A DNA stretch of 64,000 nucleotides from CAVUBL01 sp963739795. Lineage in GTDB: Bacteria; Acidobacteriota; Thermoanaerobaculia; Multivoradales; DATKCC01. Position numbers and translations under genes: made by a program. The notes under the pieces are model-generated. The model was given only the letters and a program-made list of their open reading frames with translations. It was not told the DNA's origin and ran no database searches. Location of the stretch: contig CAVUBL010000015.1 in assembly GCA_963739795.1 (NCBI GenBank), forward strand, positions 310,001 to 374,000, read 5' to 3'. This document shows, piece by piece, positions 25,137 through 33,503 of the stretch (positions are counted from its first letter, which is position 1; the number at the start of each line of letters is the position of its first letter).

Positions 25137-27065
25137 TCACTTCTTCGGCCGGTCGAGGGACGGGTCGCGTTCGAACTCTTCGAACACCGTCTCGCCTTCG
25201 TCGGTGGCACCGGTCGGCAGGACCATTCCGAGCTGCCACCACACGGTGACCATCTGGTCGTAGCCGTCGGTCTGCGAAAGGGGCTGGCCGGTAGCCGGGT
25301 CGAAGCCGCGGAACCAGTCCTTCGTCGACAGCTCGCCCCCCTTCGTCTCGACGACGATGTCGGGCCTCTGCACCGGCCACCAGGCCGTGTTGCAGGACCA
25401 GAAGTCGCCCTGCCACGGGCTCGACATGTAGGCGGCGACCGAGCCGGGCTCTACGTCCGCGGCGACCCGGAAGGCCGCGGCGAAGAGCTCCCGGTAGAGG
25501 CTCAGATAGGGAAACTCGATCCCGGGGTGGAAGCCGCCGCCGATGGTCGGCTGCAGGGCGGCGAAGTCCATCGCGGTCGGTTGCTCGGCCAGGGGCAGCG
25601 CATCGAGGGGCTCGGGGACGATCATCTGGCCCACCGTGAAGTTACCGTCGGCCCAGTCCTTCATGCGCGCGAGCTGCGGCGGCGTGAGGCTGAGGTACTG
25701 GTTCGGCAGGTTGTAGCCGAGCTGCTGGTTCTGGAGCGGCTTGCCGCCCGTGCCCCACAGCTTGGGCATGAAGTTGCCCTGGGACGGCGGGCCGACCCCC
25801 GCCTTGCGCGGCGGCGGCGCCGGGGTCGGCGGAGCCGGCGGCAGGTTGTCCTCGGCGTGGCGCATGATGTTGTAGATCTGGGCGCGCGCCGCCTTGCCAC
25901 CGGGCCCCGGATCGGTGAACGCCTTCATGTTGTCGGCGGAGAGCAGGTCGCCGGGCTGACCCGGCCCGTGCGCGGTGCCTTGCGGCCCGTAGGCCTCGGC
26001 GCTGACCCAGGCGTAGTTCGTGGCGTCCCGCAGGATCGGGAAGACGTCGCGGTAGAACTCCGTGGGCAGCCCCCGGGTGGGGTCGGCCTCGGGAAAGACC
26101 TGGAGCACGCGATCGAGGATCGAGACCACGTGGTACATGTACGGTGAGTACTTGGGCGGCCCGACTACGACCCAGCCGCCGCGCGTCGGGTTCCTCGCCT
26201 CACCCGGCGTCCCCACGCCGTCGCGAGTGGAGAGCACCGTGCCGTCGCTCAGGGTGACGGTGGCGTCGATCTCGCCCCCGCAGGTGTCGTCGTACCAACC
26301 CGGGACGTTGAAATAGGAAAACTGGTTGGTCAGCGGATCTTCGGGGTCCGGGCCGTTGGGCGGATCGTAGGTCTCGCTCGGGTTGGTGATCTCCACTGCC
26401 GGCGTGGTGACGCTCTTCGAGTCGCCGAACCCGGGGACGAAGAGCAGGCGCTGGCGCTCATCGAGGCGGAGCTCGCCGAGGGTCACCCGGGCCGCCGCGT
26501 AGGTCACCGTCACCGGCTGGTCCGGCGGCGTGGCCTGGGGCGGGTTGAACTTCAGGTAGCCGGGCAGCTCGGTCGGGCCGACGCCCTCGAAGATCGAGCC
26601 GGCGAGCTCCACCGGTTGGGCCGCGGCGCCCGCGATGGTTTGGGGCCCGGGATCGATGATGAGGCGGTCGCGGTCGATGGGGTCGAGCCCGGCCTGGATC
26701 GCCGGGTTGCGCAGCTTCGCCGGGTCGTACAGGTAGGCGCCCTCGAAGGCGTAGTTCGCCGCTTTCATGTTGCGCACGTGGACCCGCCACTCGATTGACT
26801 CGACCCCCGCCGTGGCGCCGTCGATCTCTGCGACCACGCTGCCCGAGCCGTCGTAGCCGTAGATCCGGAAGCGCTGCGCCTGGCGCTTCATGCGCTGCTG
26901 GGCGTCCTTGTAGGTGCCCCCACCGGGGCCGGGGCCGCCGCTGCCGCCGGGGTCGGGCGTGGTCCCGGGCGCTTCCGGACCGATGAAGAACTCCTGGCTG
27001 TTCCCCAGGCGGGCGATGCCGATACCCGGGTGAACGCGGATGTAAGCGACCTGACTCAGGGACAT
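25137..27065 (-). CDS. lodA: LodA/GoxA-family CTQ-dependent amino-acid oxidase-like protein
   Basis: 642 residues without a classical signal peptide. The N-terminus VHPGIGIARLGNSQEFFIGPE is the hallmark of the LodA/GoxA family, whose members deaminate amino acids (L-lysine epsilon, glycine) using a cysteine-tryptophylquinone made from their own residues. The C-terminal third has PWQGDFWSCNTAWWPVQRPD, which holds the Cys and Trp residues expected to matter for the cofactor; I cannot assign the exact pair. A proline-rich loop lies near residue 410. ATG 27065 follows GGGAGGGCCG. The downstream gene is a LodB-like flavoprotein, and a multiheme cytochrome lipoprotein overlaps that gene. Substrate unknown; electron acceptor may be O2 or the cytochromes. 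Confidence 0.85.
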   Translation of the reverse strand: MSLSQVAYIRVHPGIGIARLGNSQEFFIGPEAPGTTPDPGGSGGPGPGGGTYKDAQQRMKRQAQRFRIYGYDGSGSVVAEIDGATAGVESIEWRVHVRNMKAANYAFEGAYLYDPAKLRNPAIQAGLDPIDRDRLIIDPGPQTIAGAAAQPVELAGSIFEGVGPTELPGYLKFNPPQATPPDQPVTVTYAAARVTLGELRLDERQRLLFVPGFGDSKSVTTPAVEITNPSETYDPPNGPDPEDPLTNQFSYFNVPGWYDDTCGGEIDATVTLSDGTVLSTRDGVGTPGEARNPTRGGWVVVGPPKYSPYMYHVVSILDRVLQVFPEADPTRGLPTEFYRDVFPILRDATNYAWVSAEAYGPQGTAHGPGQPGDLLSADNMKAFTDPGPGGKAARAQIYNIMRHAEDNLPPAPPTPAPPPRKAGVGPPSQGNFMPKLWGTGGKPLQNQQLGYNLPNQYLSLTPPQLARMKDWADGNFTVGQMIVPEPLDALPLAEQPTAMDFAALQPTIGGGFHPGIEFPYLSLYRELFAAAFRVAADVEPGSVAAYMSSPWQGDFWSCNTAWWPVQRPDIVVETKGGELSTKDWFRGFDPATGQPLSQTDGYDQMVTVWWQLGMVLPTGATDEGETVFEEFERDPSLDRPKK

Positions 27066-27197
27066 CGGCCCTCCCGCGACCTAAAGCGATCAAGAAGATG
27101 AAGTCAGTCGACTTTATACCATGGGCTTGATCACTCGGCCGGAGGGAGGGACTGTCGGGCGAGGTGTGGATAGGATGTCCAGAGAGGAGAGCAGACG

Positions 27198-28133
27198 ATG
27201 AAATGGATCGTCATGGGAGCGGGCGGGGTGGGCGGCTACTTCGGCGGGCGACTGGCCGAGGCGGGCGAGGAGGTGTGGTTCGTGGCGCGGGGCGAGCACC
27301 TGGCGGCGCTGCGGGACGGCGGCCTGCGGGTGGAGAGCGTCGCCGGGGACTTCGCCGTCGAGCCGTGCCGGGCGGTGGAGGACCCCGCCGAGGCGGGCGA
27401 GGCCGACGCCGTGTTGGTAGCCGTCAAGTCGTGGCAGACGGAGGCCGCCGCCCGGGCGCTCGGCCCGGCCGTCGGCCCGCGGACCACCGTCGTCTCCCTC
27501 CAGAACGGCGCGACGGCGGCCGAGGAGATCGGCGCCGTCGTCGGCATGGAGCACATGCTGGGCGGCACCTGCCGCCTGGTGGCCTTCCTCGCGGGCCCCG
27601 GAAGAGTGACCCACGCCGCCGTGGACCCCACCGTCGCCGTGGGCGAGCTAGACAGTTCCCGGAGCGAGCGCGCCGAGGGGATCTTCGCGGCCTTCCAGCG
27701 CTGCCAGGGCGTCGATCCGACCCTCTCCGGCGACATCCAGCGCGACATCTGGAGCAAGTTCGCCTTCATCGCCTCGGTGAGCGGGATCGGCGCCGTGACC
27801 CGCGTGAGCGCCGACCGCTCCCGGAGCGTTCCCGAGACGCGCGCCCTCCTGGTCTCCGCCCTCCAGGAGGTCGAGGCCGTGGCCCGGGCCCGCGGCGTGG
27901 CCCTCGGCGCGGACATCGTCGACGCGACCCTCCGCTTCATCGACAGCCTGCCCGACGGCGCCACGGCCTCCATGCAGCGCGACATCGTGGCGGGCCTTCC
28001 CTCGGAGCTCGAAGCCCAGAACGGCGCCGTGGTGCGCCTGGGCCGCGACCTCGGCGTCCCGACGCCCACCCACGACTTCCTCTACGCGGCTCTCAAGCCC
28101 CAGGAGATCCTGGCCCGCGAGGACCGGAGCTGA
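27198..28133 (+). CDS. panE: 2-dehydropantoate 2-reductase (ketopantoate reductase)
   Basis: 311 residues. The N-terminal NADPH-binding motif WIVMGAGGVGGYFGGRLAEAG is followed by the family features AVKSWQTEAAARAL, VVSLQNGATAAEEI and LGGTCRLVAF, and the catalytic lysine region DIWSKFAFIASVSGIGAVTR; the C-terminal helical domain has PSELEAQNGAVVRLGRDLGVPTPTHDFLYAALKP. It reduces 2-dehydropantoate to pantoate in the vitamin B5 pathway, in the cytoplasm; related enzymes of the ApbA family reduce other 2-oxoacids. Start ATG 27198 follows AGAGGAGAGCAG. It is divergent from lodA with a 132-bp shared upstream region and stands alone. Confidence 0.9.
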   Translation: MKWIVMGAGGVGGYFGGRLAEAGEEVWFVARGEHLAALRDGGLRVESVAGDFAVEPCRAVEDPAEAGEADAVLVAVKSWQTEAAARALGPAVGPRTTVVSLQNGATAAEEIGAVVGMEHMLGGTCRLVAFLAGPGRVTHAAVDPTVAVGELDSSRSERAEGIFAAFQRCQGVDPTLSGDIQRDIWSKFAFIASVSGIGAVTRVSADRSRSVPETRALLVSALQEVEAVARARGVALGADIVDATLRFIDSLPDGATASMQRDIVAGLPSELEAQNGAVVRLGRDLGVPTPTHDFLYAALKPQEILAREDRS

Positions 28134-28294
28134 TCGGTAGCGGCCCGCCTGCCCACCGTCCGTAGGCCGGCGGTAAGGCTGCCCGAAGACTCTCCAGGCC
28201 TCCGTGTCCCGAGGCAGCGGAGTCCTCGGGGCGCCCTTGCTCTCGCCGAACAGATTTTCTAAAGTTCTCGAAATCTCTTCACGATTCGGAAGGG

Positions 28295-29197
28295 ATGGCT
28301 TTGGCGAAGAAGATCTGGATCACGGCCCTGGGTGTCGCCCTGTACATGGTGGGGGGTACGGTGACGCTGCCGTACTTCCATCTCGGGCGCTCTCTCGCCT
28401 CTCTTGGCTCGTTCGAAAACCTGGGAAACAACGGCACCTCGTTCTTCGGCGTCGGTGTCATCTGGTTCAGCTGGGGCTTTCTGGTGGTGGAGCTGTTCTC
28501 GCTCGTGGTGCCTGCGGGCCGGCGGCTCCGGAAGGGTGGGGTGGCGGGGCGGGAGAAGCTCAACCGGGCGGCGCTGGCCGCCGGCTCCGTCACGGCGCTT
28601 CTCCGGGCTGGAGACCTGGCGTACCACTCGATGCGATTGGCCAGGGCCGGCGGGTACCCGGTCACCGAAGCGCCCGTCTGGTTGGTGTTCGCCACCCTGG
28701 CGGCCGGCGCCCTGTTCGGCTGGCTGTTCAGCTCGCCCAAGCAGGTGGCCGAGAACCTCGAGGGCGTGGCAACGCCGATCGAGGGGACCTACCGGAAGCC
28801 CTGGGCCTGGCAGCTCGCCCTGACCACGCTGCTAATGCTGGCAACCTTGGTTGCCCAGCGGTGGGGCGAGGGACCCCTGATCAATGGCGCGAACCCGTGG
28901 ATCGACTTCTTCGGAGCCGTCCTGGGGGTCGCGGTGGTCCTCGACCTGATCGAGGAGGGACGGCTCGCCCGGAAGGGGCTGCTCGAGAGCGTGCTGACCC
29001 TGGACAACGTCCACCTCGCCGAGTACTTCCGGGCGCGCTTCGAGCGCGAGGGGATTCCCCTGGCGATCCGCGCTTACCACTTCCGCCGCCTGCTGTACTT
29101 CTTCGGACCGCTCTACAAGATGGCCCTCGTGGTGCCGGCGGCGGAGCGGGCCCGCGCGGCGGCGCTGGTCGAGGCGGTCGATTTCAAGATCCTGTGA
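28295..29197 (+). CDS. SecY-like membrane protein fused to a DUF2007-like domain
   Basis: 300 residues. The N-terminal part has hydrophobic segments around residues 8-28, 48-70, 90-105, 125-145, 170-185 and 200-220. Its start (KKIWITALGVALYMVGG) and the following VVPAGRRLRKGGVAGREKLNR strongly recall TM1 and TM2 of SecY (LTVVIP-x-L-KKEGEAGR-K-NQ), but the protein is much shorter than SecY (~430 residues) and the later signatures are absent. The last ~60 residues, from EYFRARFEREGIPLAIRAYHFRRLL, resemble a DUF2007-type small domain. It is therefore probably a SecY-derived membrane protein with a new soluble tail, not a working translocon. No operon partners. Confidence 0.55.
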   Translation: MALAKKIWITALGVALYMVGGTVTLPYFHLGRSLASLGSFENLGNNGTSFFGVGVIWFSWGFLVVELFSLVVPAGRRLRKGGVAGREKLNRAALAAGSVTALLRAGDLAYHSMRLARAGGYPVTEAPVWLVFATLAAGALFGWLFSSPKQVAENLEGVATPIEGTYRKPWAWQLALTTLLMLATLVAQRWGEGPLINGANPWIDFFGAVLGVAVVLDLIEEGRLARKGLLESVLTLDNVHLAEYFRARFEREGIPLAIRAYHFRRLLYFFGPLYKMALVVPAAERARAAALVEAVDFKIL

Positions 29198-29260
29198 CCG
29201 CCGGCCCGAGCGAAGCCCGCCCCGACTCGTTCCGGTCGTAGCCCCTGCCAGGACTCCTCG

Positions 29261-30586
29261 TCAGCCCCGCGGCCGGCTGGCCACGAAGCCAGCCATGGCG
29301 AGGGTTAAGGCGAGGAGCGCCAAGGCACCGGTCCCGAGCGTCGGGATCGAGAGGCCCGGCGCGCCGCCGGGCGCATACTCGTAGGCGCCGACGTCGCAGC
29401 GGGCGATCGAATCGCCGTCGCCGTCGATCGGTCGCGGCACGCCCCTCTGATCGGTGGCGATCGACGCGCTACCGTCGAACGTCGTGCAGTCGGCGGCGGC
29501 GTCGATGCCGTCGCTGTCCGGGAGCAGGGCGCGCGTAGGAGTGGGCCCGCCGTTGTCGGCGAGGGGTCCGAGGTCGATCGCCGCATTGGGGGTGACGCCC
29601 GTGCCGAACTCGAAGGCGCAGCTCGTCCCGCTGTCGAGGTTGGTGCCCGAGGCCTTCCAGATTCCCCCCTCCACGTCGAAACAGGAGGAGGCACTGAGAA
29701 GAACGTTCTTGGCGTACACCTCCCCGTTTCCCGGTACGAAGACGATTCCGCCGATGGTCACAATTCCTCCGCCGTAGGTCGCCGTGTTGTCGGCGAGGGT
29801 TACGTTCTCGAGAGTGACAGAGCCCCCCACGATGATCCCCCCGGCGTACTCGGCGCTATTTCCGGTGAAGGTCGAGCTCCGCACCGTCCCGGTCGAACCC
29901 GAAGCCAAGCCGATGCCACCGCCACTGAATGAAGCGTGGTTGGCCACGAACGCCGAGTCCTCGATCAACCCGCTCGAGCCGATTGATAGCGCCCCGCTTC
30001 CTGCCGCCCGGTTCCCGCTCATGGTGGTCCGGCGCAGCGTGACCGAGCCCGGGGCGAGGATCCCACCTCCTTCGGCCTGCAGGCCGGCACCGTCGGCACA
30101 GCCGTTGCGCAGAGTGACCCGATCTACGGTCAGCGAGGCTCCGTCCATCACCAGGAGAAGCCTGAGCTCCGAGGGCACCGGCCCTTGATCGAGGGTGCAG
30201 CCGAGCGACGCCCAGCGCTCGATCGCCGATCCGTTGCCCTCGATGGTGAGGACCGACGTGACGTACGGCAGACCGGTCCCGCCGTACGTGCCGTCCACCA
30301 CCGACGGAACATACAGGGTGAAGACGGCCCCCGCCGGCAGGACGATCGTGTCCGCTCCCGCCCCAGCCGGGCAGTCGTCGTGGGTCGCCGCGTCGTCGTT
30401 GGCGTTGTCGAGGGCTTCGCGGAGCGAGCAGAGCCCGTCCGCCCCGTCGACGACCACCGCCCCCACGCCCGGCGACGCCTCGTCGACATGGATCGTCGCT
30501 CCTCGAGCCATCGGTGCGACGAGTAGCGCCGCCGCCAGTGCCAATCCTCCTGTCGAGAACCTCCACGGTCCGCGCGATCTGGTCAT
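29261..30586 (-). CDS. IPTL-CTERM beta-helix protein with choice-of-anchor Q-type repeats
   Basis: 441 residues with a signal peptide ending near VAPMARGA. CSLREALDNANDDAATHDDCPAG is typical of the N-terminal cap of secreted parallel beta-helix proteins with choice-of-anchor Q domains. The middle consists of short beta-helix rungs (FTGNSAEYAGGIIVGG, LADNTATYGGGI), followed by DLGPLADNGGPTPTRALLPDSDGIDAA and DQRGVPRPIDGDGDS. The C-terminus LSIPTLGTGALALLALTLAM plus an arginine-containing end is an IPTL-CTERM sorting signal (motif, membrane helix, basic tail), so the protein is probably processed and placed on the cell surface. A good ribosome-binding site (GGAGGAGACG) precedes the ATG. Confidence 0.85.
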   Translation of the reverse strand: MTRSRGPWRFSTGGLALAAALLVAPMARGATIHVDEASPGVGAVVVDGADGLCSLREALDNANDDAATHDDCPAGAGADTIVLPAGAVFTLYVPSVVDGTYGGTGLPYVTSVLTIEGNGSAIERWASLGCTLDQGPVPSELRLLLVMDGASLTVDRVTLRNGCADGAGLQAEGGGILAPGSVTLRRTTMSGNRAAGSGALSIGSSGLIEDSAFVANHASFSGGGIGLASGSTGTVRSSTFTGNSAEYAGGIIVGGSVTLENVTLADNTATYGGGIVTIGGIVFVPGNGEVYAKNVLLSASSCFDVEGGIWKASGTNLDSGTSCAFEFGTGVTPNAAIDLGPLADNGGPTPTRALLPDSDGIDAAADCTTFDGSASIATDQRGVPRPIDGDGDSIARCDVGAYEYAPGGAPGLSIPTLGTGALALLALTLAMAGFVASRPRG

Positions 30587-30764
30587 CGTCTCCTCCGGTC
30601 TGGCTTGCGGGCCCGCGCAGTGATCCCCGTGCCCCGGGCAGAGCAGGTTTTCGGGCGATCAGCGGGAGTCCGCATATGCTATCGCGGCATATTCTCTGGC
30701 ACGACCGGGTGGGAAGGCAAGGCTCGGTTGGCTCACCGGACCCGGGAACGCCGCCCGGAGCCCC

Positions 30765-31267
30765 GCGGCGAACCCGCTCCCCGGTGTCGTGGCCGAACGC
30801 CTCCATCGGCGCCTCGGCCGGGCGAAGCCCCGAGCGCCAGTCGGGGGGAAGCCGCCGATTGCGCTCGCGCAGCCAGTCGACCAGCGCGCGCACCTCGCGG
30901 TTGCGCCACATCCAGGTGGGGAAACGGGTGAAGGCCAGCCCCGGGTGCCGTCCCCGTGGAGCACGTGGACATTGCGGTAGCCCAGCCGCCCGAGGCGTTC
31001 CCGGGCGGTCTCTGCGAGGTTGCCGTAGCGCTCCACCGTGTAGACCTCGCCGGCGATCTCGACGAGGACCGCCGCGGCGCAGCCCGAGCCGGTGCCGACC
31101 TCGAGCACCCGCTCGCCGCCCTGGAGCCCGAGCAGCTGCGTCATGTACGCGACGACGAAGGGCTGGGAGATCGTCTGGCCCGACTCGATGGGGAGCGGGG
31201 TGTCCTGGTAGGCGAGATCCTCGAGACCTTCCCGCAGGAATCGCTCGCGCGGCACGCGGCGCAATAA
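30765..31267 (-). pseudogene. Chimeric remnant: protein-L-isoaspartate methyltransferase 5' part joined to an erythromycin-esterase fragment
   Basis: The upstream part (about 31267-30945) encodes a PCMT segment: RRVPRERFLREGLEDLAYQD, LPIESGQTISQPFVVAYM, and the SAM-binding VLEVGTGSGCAAAVL up to HVLHGDGTRGW, where the methyltransferase ends abruptly. In another frame the sequence continues as LAFTRFPTWMWRNREVRALV, then WLRERNRRLPPDW, which resembles the middle of erythromycin-esterase-family proteins (about 30940-30800). Neither protein is complete: PCMT lacks its first ~20 and last ~80 residues. A TTG at about 31265 follows GGGGGAGGG and could start a short product. This looks like a deletion that fused two genes, followed by decay. 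Confidence 0.6.
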
Positions 31268-31385
31268 ACCCTCCCCCCGGGGGTTGAACGGGCAGGGCGC
31301 CTCCGCCGGGAAGGACCGGCGGGACGTCGCCGCACCCGAAGCTCGGTCCAGCCGGACCACGCAGTCGCCAAGAGGAGAGCCGCAG

Positions 31386-32360
31386 ATGAGACGAGCCACG
31401 AGGAACCCGAAGCCGATCCCGTCCACCCGTTCGCGCCGAGCGTCCGCACCGGGCTTCGCCCTGGCCTCGGCGCTGGCCCTGCTCCTGGCTCCGGGATGGG
31501 CTTCGGGGGCCGCCCGGGCGCACGAGCTGCCGGTGGGAGACGGCCACGTCTCCGACCACTCGGAGGTGGGGAACGTCTTCTCCTGCCGCACCCACTTCCG
31601 CGGCGGCGGGGCTCGCCACGACGGGCCGTGGTTCCACGGCGACACCTGGGACCCCACCGCAAAGCCCCACGTCCAGGGGAGCGTCTACTGGCCGGAGGCG
31701 GCCTACACCCTGGCCCCCGAGGGGCCGAACCTGCTCTTCCGCGGCAACGGTCTGCCCATCGAGGAGCCGACCGGCATCTTCCCCATCTCCCTGACCGATC
31801 CGGTCTACGTCTACGACACCAACCCCAACCGCATCGCGGCCCAGAACCTGCGCTTCGAGATCCCGGCCGATCCGGTCCTGGCCACCGAGGCGACCTGCCT
31901 GCCCATGGGGATGATCGGCTTCACGGTGAGCGGCGTCGCCTTCTACAGCGCCCTCGACGACGCCGGCCGGGACGCCGCCGCCCACGAGATCCAGGACACC
32001 TGCGACGGGCACCCGCAGGCGAGCTCCCAGTACCACTACCACAACGCCTCCCCGTGCATCCCCGGCGTCGACACCGACCAGGTGGTGGGCTGGGCCCTCG
32101 ACGGCTTCCCCATCCTCGGGCTGAGAGACGCCGACGGCGACTACGTGACCAACGACGACCTCGACGCCTGCCACGGCCGGCGCGAGGACGTCACCGTCGA
32201 CGGCCGGACCTACCACTACGCCTACCACCTGACCCGCGAGTACCCGTACACCCTGGGATGCTTCTCCGGGGAGCTGCTGCCAAACACCCTCCAGGAGGTG
32301 CGAGCCGGGCTCCTACCGTCCCACCGCCGCGGTGGGCGGCCCGGACCGGGCGGAGGCTAG
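31386..32360 (+). CDS. YHYH-domain secreted protein
   Basis: 324 residues with a basic start and a hydrophobic signal segment (FALASALALLLAPGWASGAARA). The domain is recognised from SSQYHYHNASPC and the later TYHYAYHLTREYPYTLGCF, both variants of the YHYH motif, with VVGWALDGFPILGLRDADGDY between them. YHYH proteins are exported and often encoded near cytochromes or metal-related genes; their activity is unknown, and the histidine motifs suggest metal binding. ATG 31386 is chosen at the signal peptide; the frame is open to 31284. The last ~15 residues are low complexity and the stop codon overlaps that of an IPTL-CTERM remnant on the other strand. Confidence 0.78.
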   Translation: MRRATRNPKPIPSTRSRRASAPGFALASALALLLAPGWASGAARAHELPVGDGHVSDHSEVGNVFSCRTHFRGGGARHDGPWFHGDTWDPTAKPHVQGSVYWPEAAYTLAPEGPNLLFRGNGLPIEEPTGIFPISLTDPVYVYDTNPNRIAAQNLRFEIPADPVLATEATCLPMGMIGFTVSGVAFYSALDDAGRDAAAHEIQDTCDGHPQASSQYHYHNASPCIPGVDTDQVVGWALDGFPILGLRDADGDYVTNDDLDACHGRREDVTVDGRTYHYAYHLTREYPYTLGCFSGELLPNTLQEVRAGLLPSHRRGGRPGPGGG

Positions 32361-32437
32361 CGCCGGAGGAACGCCAGGGCGCCGACCGCCACGAGCAGGG
32401 CGAGGAGGGTGAGGCCGGCGCGGACCCCACCTCGCCC
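32357..32437 (-). pseudogene. IPTL-CTERM tail remnant behind an in-frame stop
   Basis: Directly after the TAG (32438-32440) that ends the frameshifted module gene, the same frame continues with GRGGVRAGLTLLALLVAVGA and then LAFLRR before its own stop. Its hydrophobic helix plus Arg-Arg end closely resembles the IPTL-CTERM tail of the protein encoded at 35174-36712. The IPTL motif itself is missing. The second copy of the module (37902) has no such tail. Confidence 0.55.
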
Positions 32438-33428
32438 CTACGGCTCGAAGGCGACGCGGTCCTCCAGCCCCATCAGAGTGCCGTCGCCCGGGACGGCGGG
32501 CAGGACGTACTCGTTCACCTTGCCGGTGCTCTGTTGGCGCAGCCAGACCTCCACCTCCGACGGCGTGAAACGGATGAGCTGCACCCACAGATAGCCGTTC
32601 GGGCGCGGACCGATCACCTTGACGAAGATCTCAGGCCGTCCGGTCAGCGCGCCGCTGGCGCAGAGCGTCTCGGCGATGCACTCGTTCTCTGCGGCGCCTT
32701 CCACGGGTACGCCGCCGGCCGGCGTGATCCGCACCTGGGCCTCGAAGCCCGGCATGCCGACCGAGTCGACCCAGGTGTCGTACGGGACCGACGGCGGATC
32801 CGGCGGAATCCGGCGGATCCTCGCTCTCGGCCGTCCCCTGGAGGAAGACGACGAGGTCGTTGGCCAGGGCGGTCTCCTGCAGGCCCGACCACTCGACGGC
32901 GGTCCCGTCGGCGTAGCCGTTGGCGCCCAGGTGCAGCACATCGAGGTCCGCCTCACCGGGGTGATCGCCCCCGCTGAAGCCGAAGACGAAGCCGTACTGC
33001 TGCCCCGCCGCGAGCTGCCGGTCGGCGATGTCGAAGGTGAGGTAGGTGATCTCGCCGACGGGCAAGGTCGCCGGCAGCTTGCCGAGCTCTGTCGCCAGCA
33101 GCTCGTCCATGGTCTCGTCGCCGGGACCACTGAAGGTGCCGAAGAAGAGCACGAGCTGCTTGCCGGCGACGTCGGTCATCGGCCGCACGCGCACCGTGAT
33201 GCGCGCGAGATCCACCGCCGTCGCCAGCCGAAAGGTCTGCCCCGCCTGCACCTCGGCACCGAGGCCGCGGGAGCATTCATAGCTGCCCACGTCGTTGGCG
33301 ACGTCGCGCGCGAGCAGCATTCCGCCCTGGGGCGGAGTCGCCGAACGGGTGACCGTCATGGCCTGTAGGCCCCCCGTGGCGAGCAGGAGCGGAATGAGAA
33401 GGAGCTGGGGCCGAATGAGCGAAGTCAT
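32438..33428 (-). pseudogene. Secreted hypothetical protein (module gene 2, copy A), frameshifted
   Basis: ATG 33428 follows AGGAGGCTCC. The first part (MTSLIRPQLLLIPLLLATGG signal peptide, then ANDVGSYECSRGLGAEV, ITYLTFDIADRQLAAGQQYG) looks like an extracellular beta-sandwich of the kind found in choice-of-anchor proteins. The reading frame is lost in a 9-bp tandem repeat at 32792-32819: the middle unit has 10 bases. Removing the extra base gives EDPPDPPDPPSVPYDTWVDS and a continuous ~330-residue protein ending ...GDGTLMGLEDRVAFEP. As sequenced, translation runs into a 265-residue product with an Arg-rich tail. The second part includes NECIAETLCASG and FVKVIGPRPNGYLWVQLIRF. Function unknown. 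It is the second gene after the 33504-34868 gene (75 bp gap). Confidence 0.7.
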
Positions 33429-33503
33429 GGAGCCTCCTGTCGAAACGGGGAGCGCGACCCCGGCGGGCCCGTGCTCGTGGCCCTCCGGGGCCGCTCTGCC
33501 GCA

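Noticed and set aside
21265..25416. A single 1,383-residue flavoprotein-cytochrome fusion
   Set aside because: The join has Arg/Pro-rich nonsense sequence, the true flavoprotein C-terminus is in another frame, and the cytochrome has its own ribosome-binding site and lipoprotein signal.
30586..30720. Sigma-54 promoter upstream of the IPTL gene at 29261-30586
   Set aside because: TGGCAC-like sequence occurs, but no TTGC at the required spacing on the right strand.
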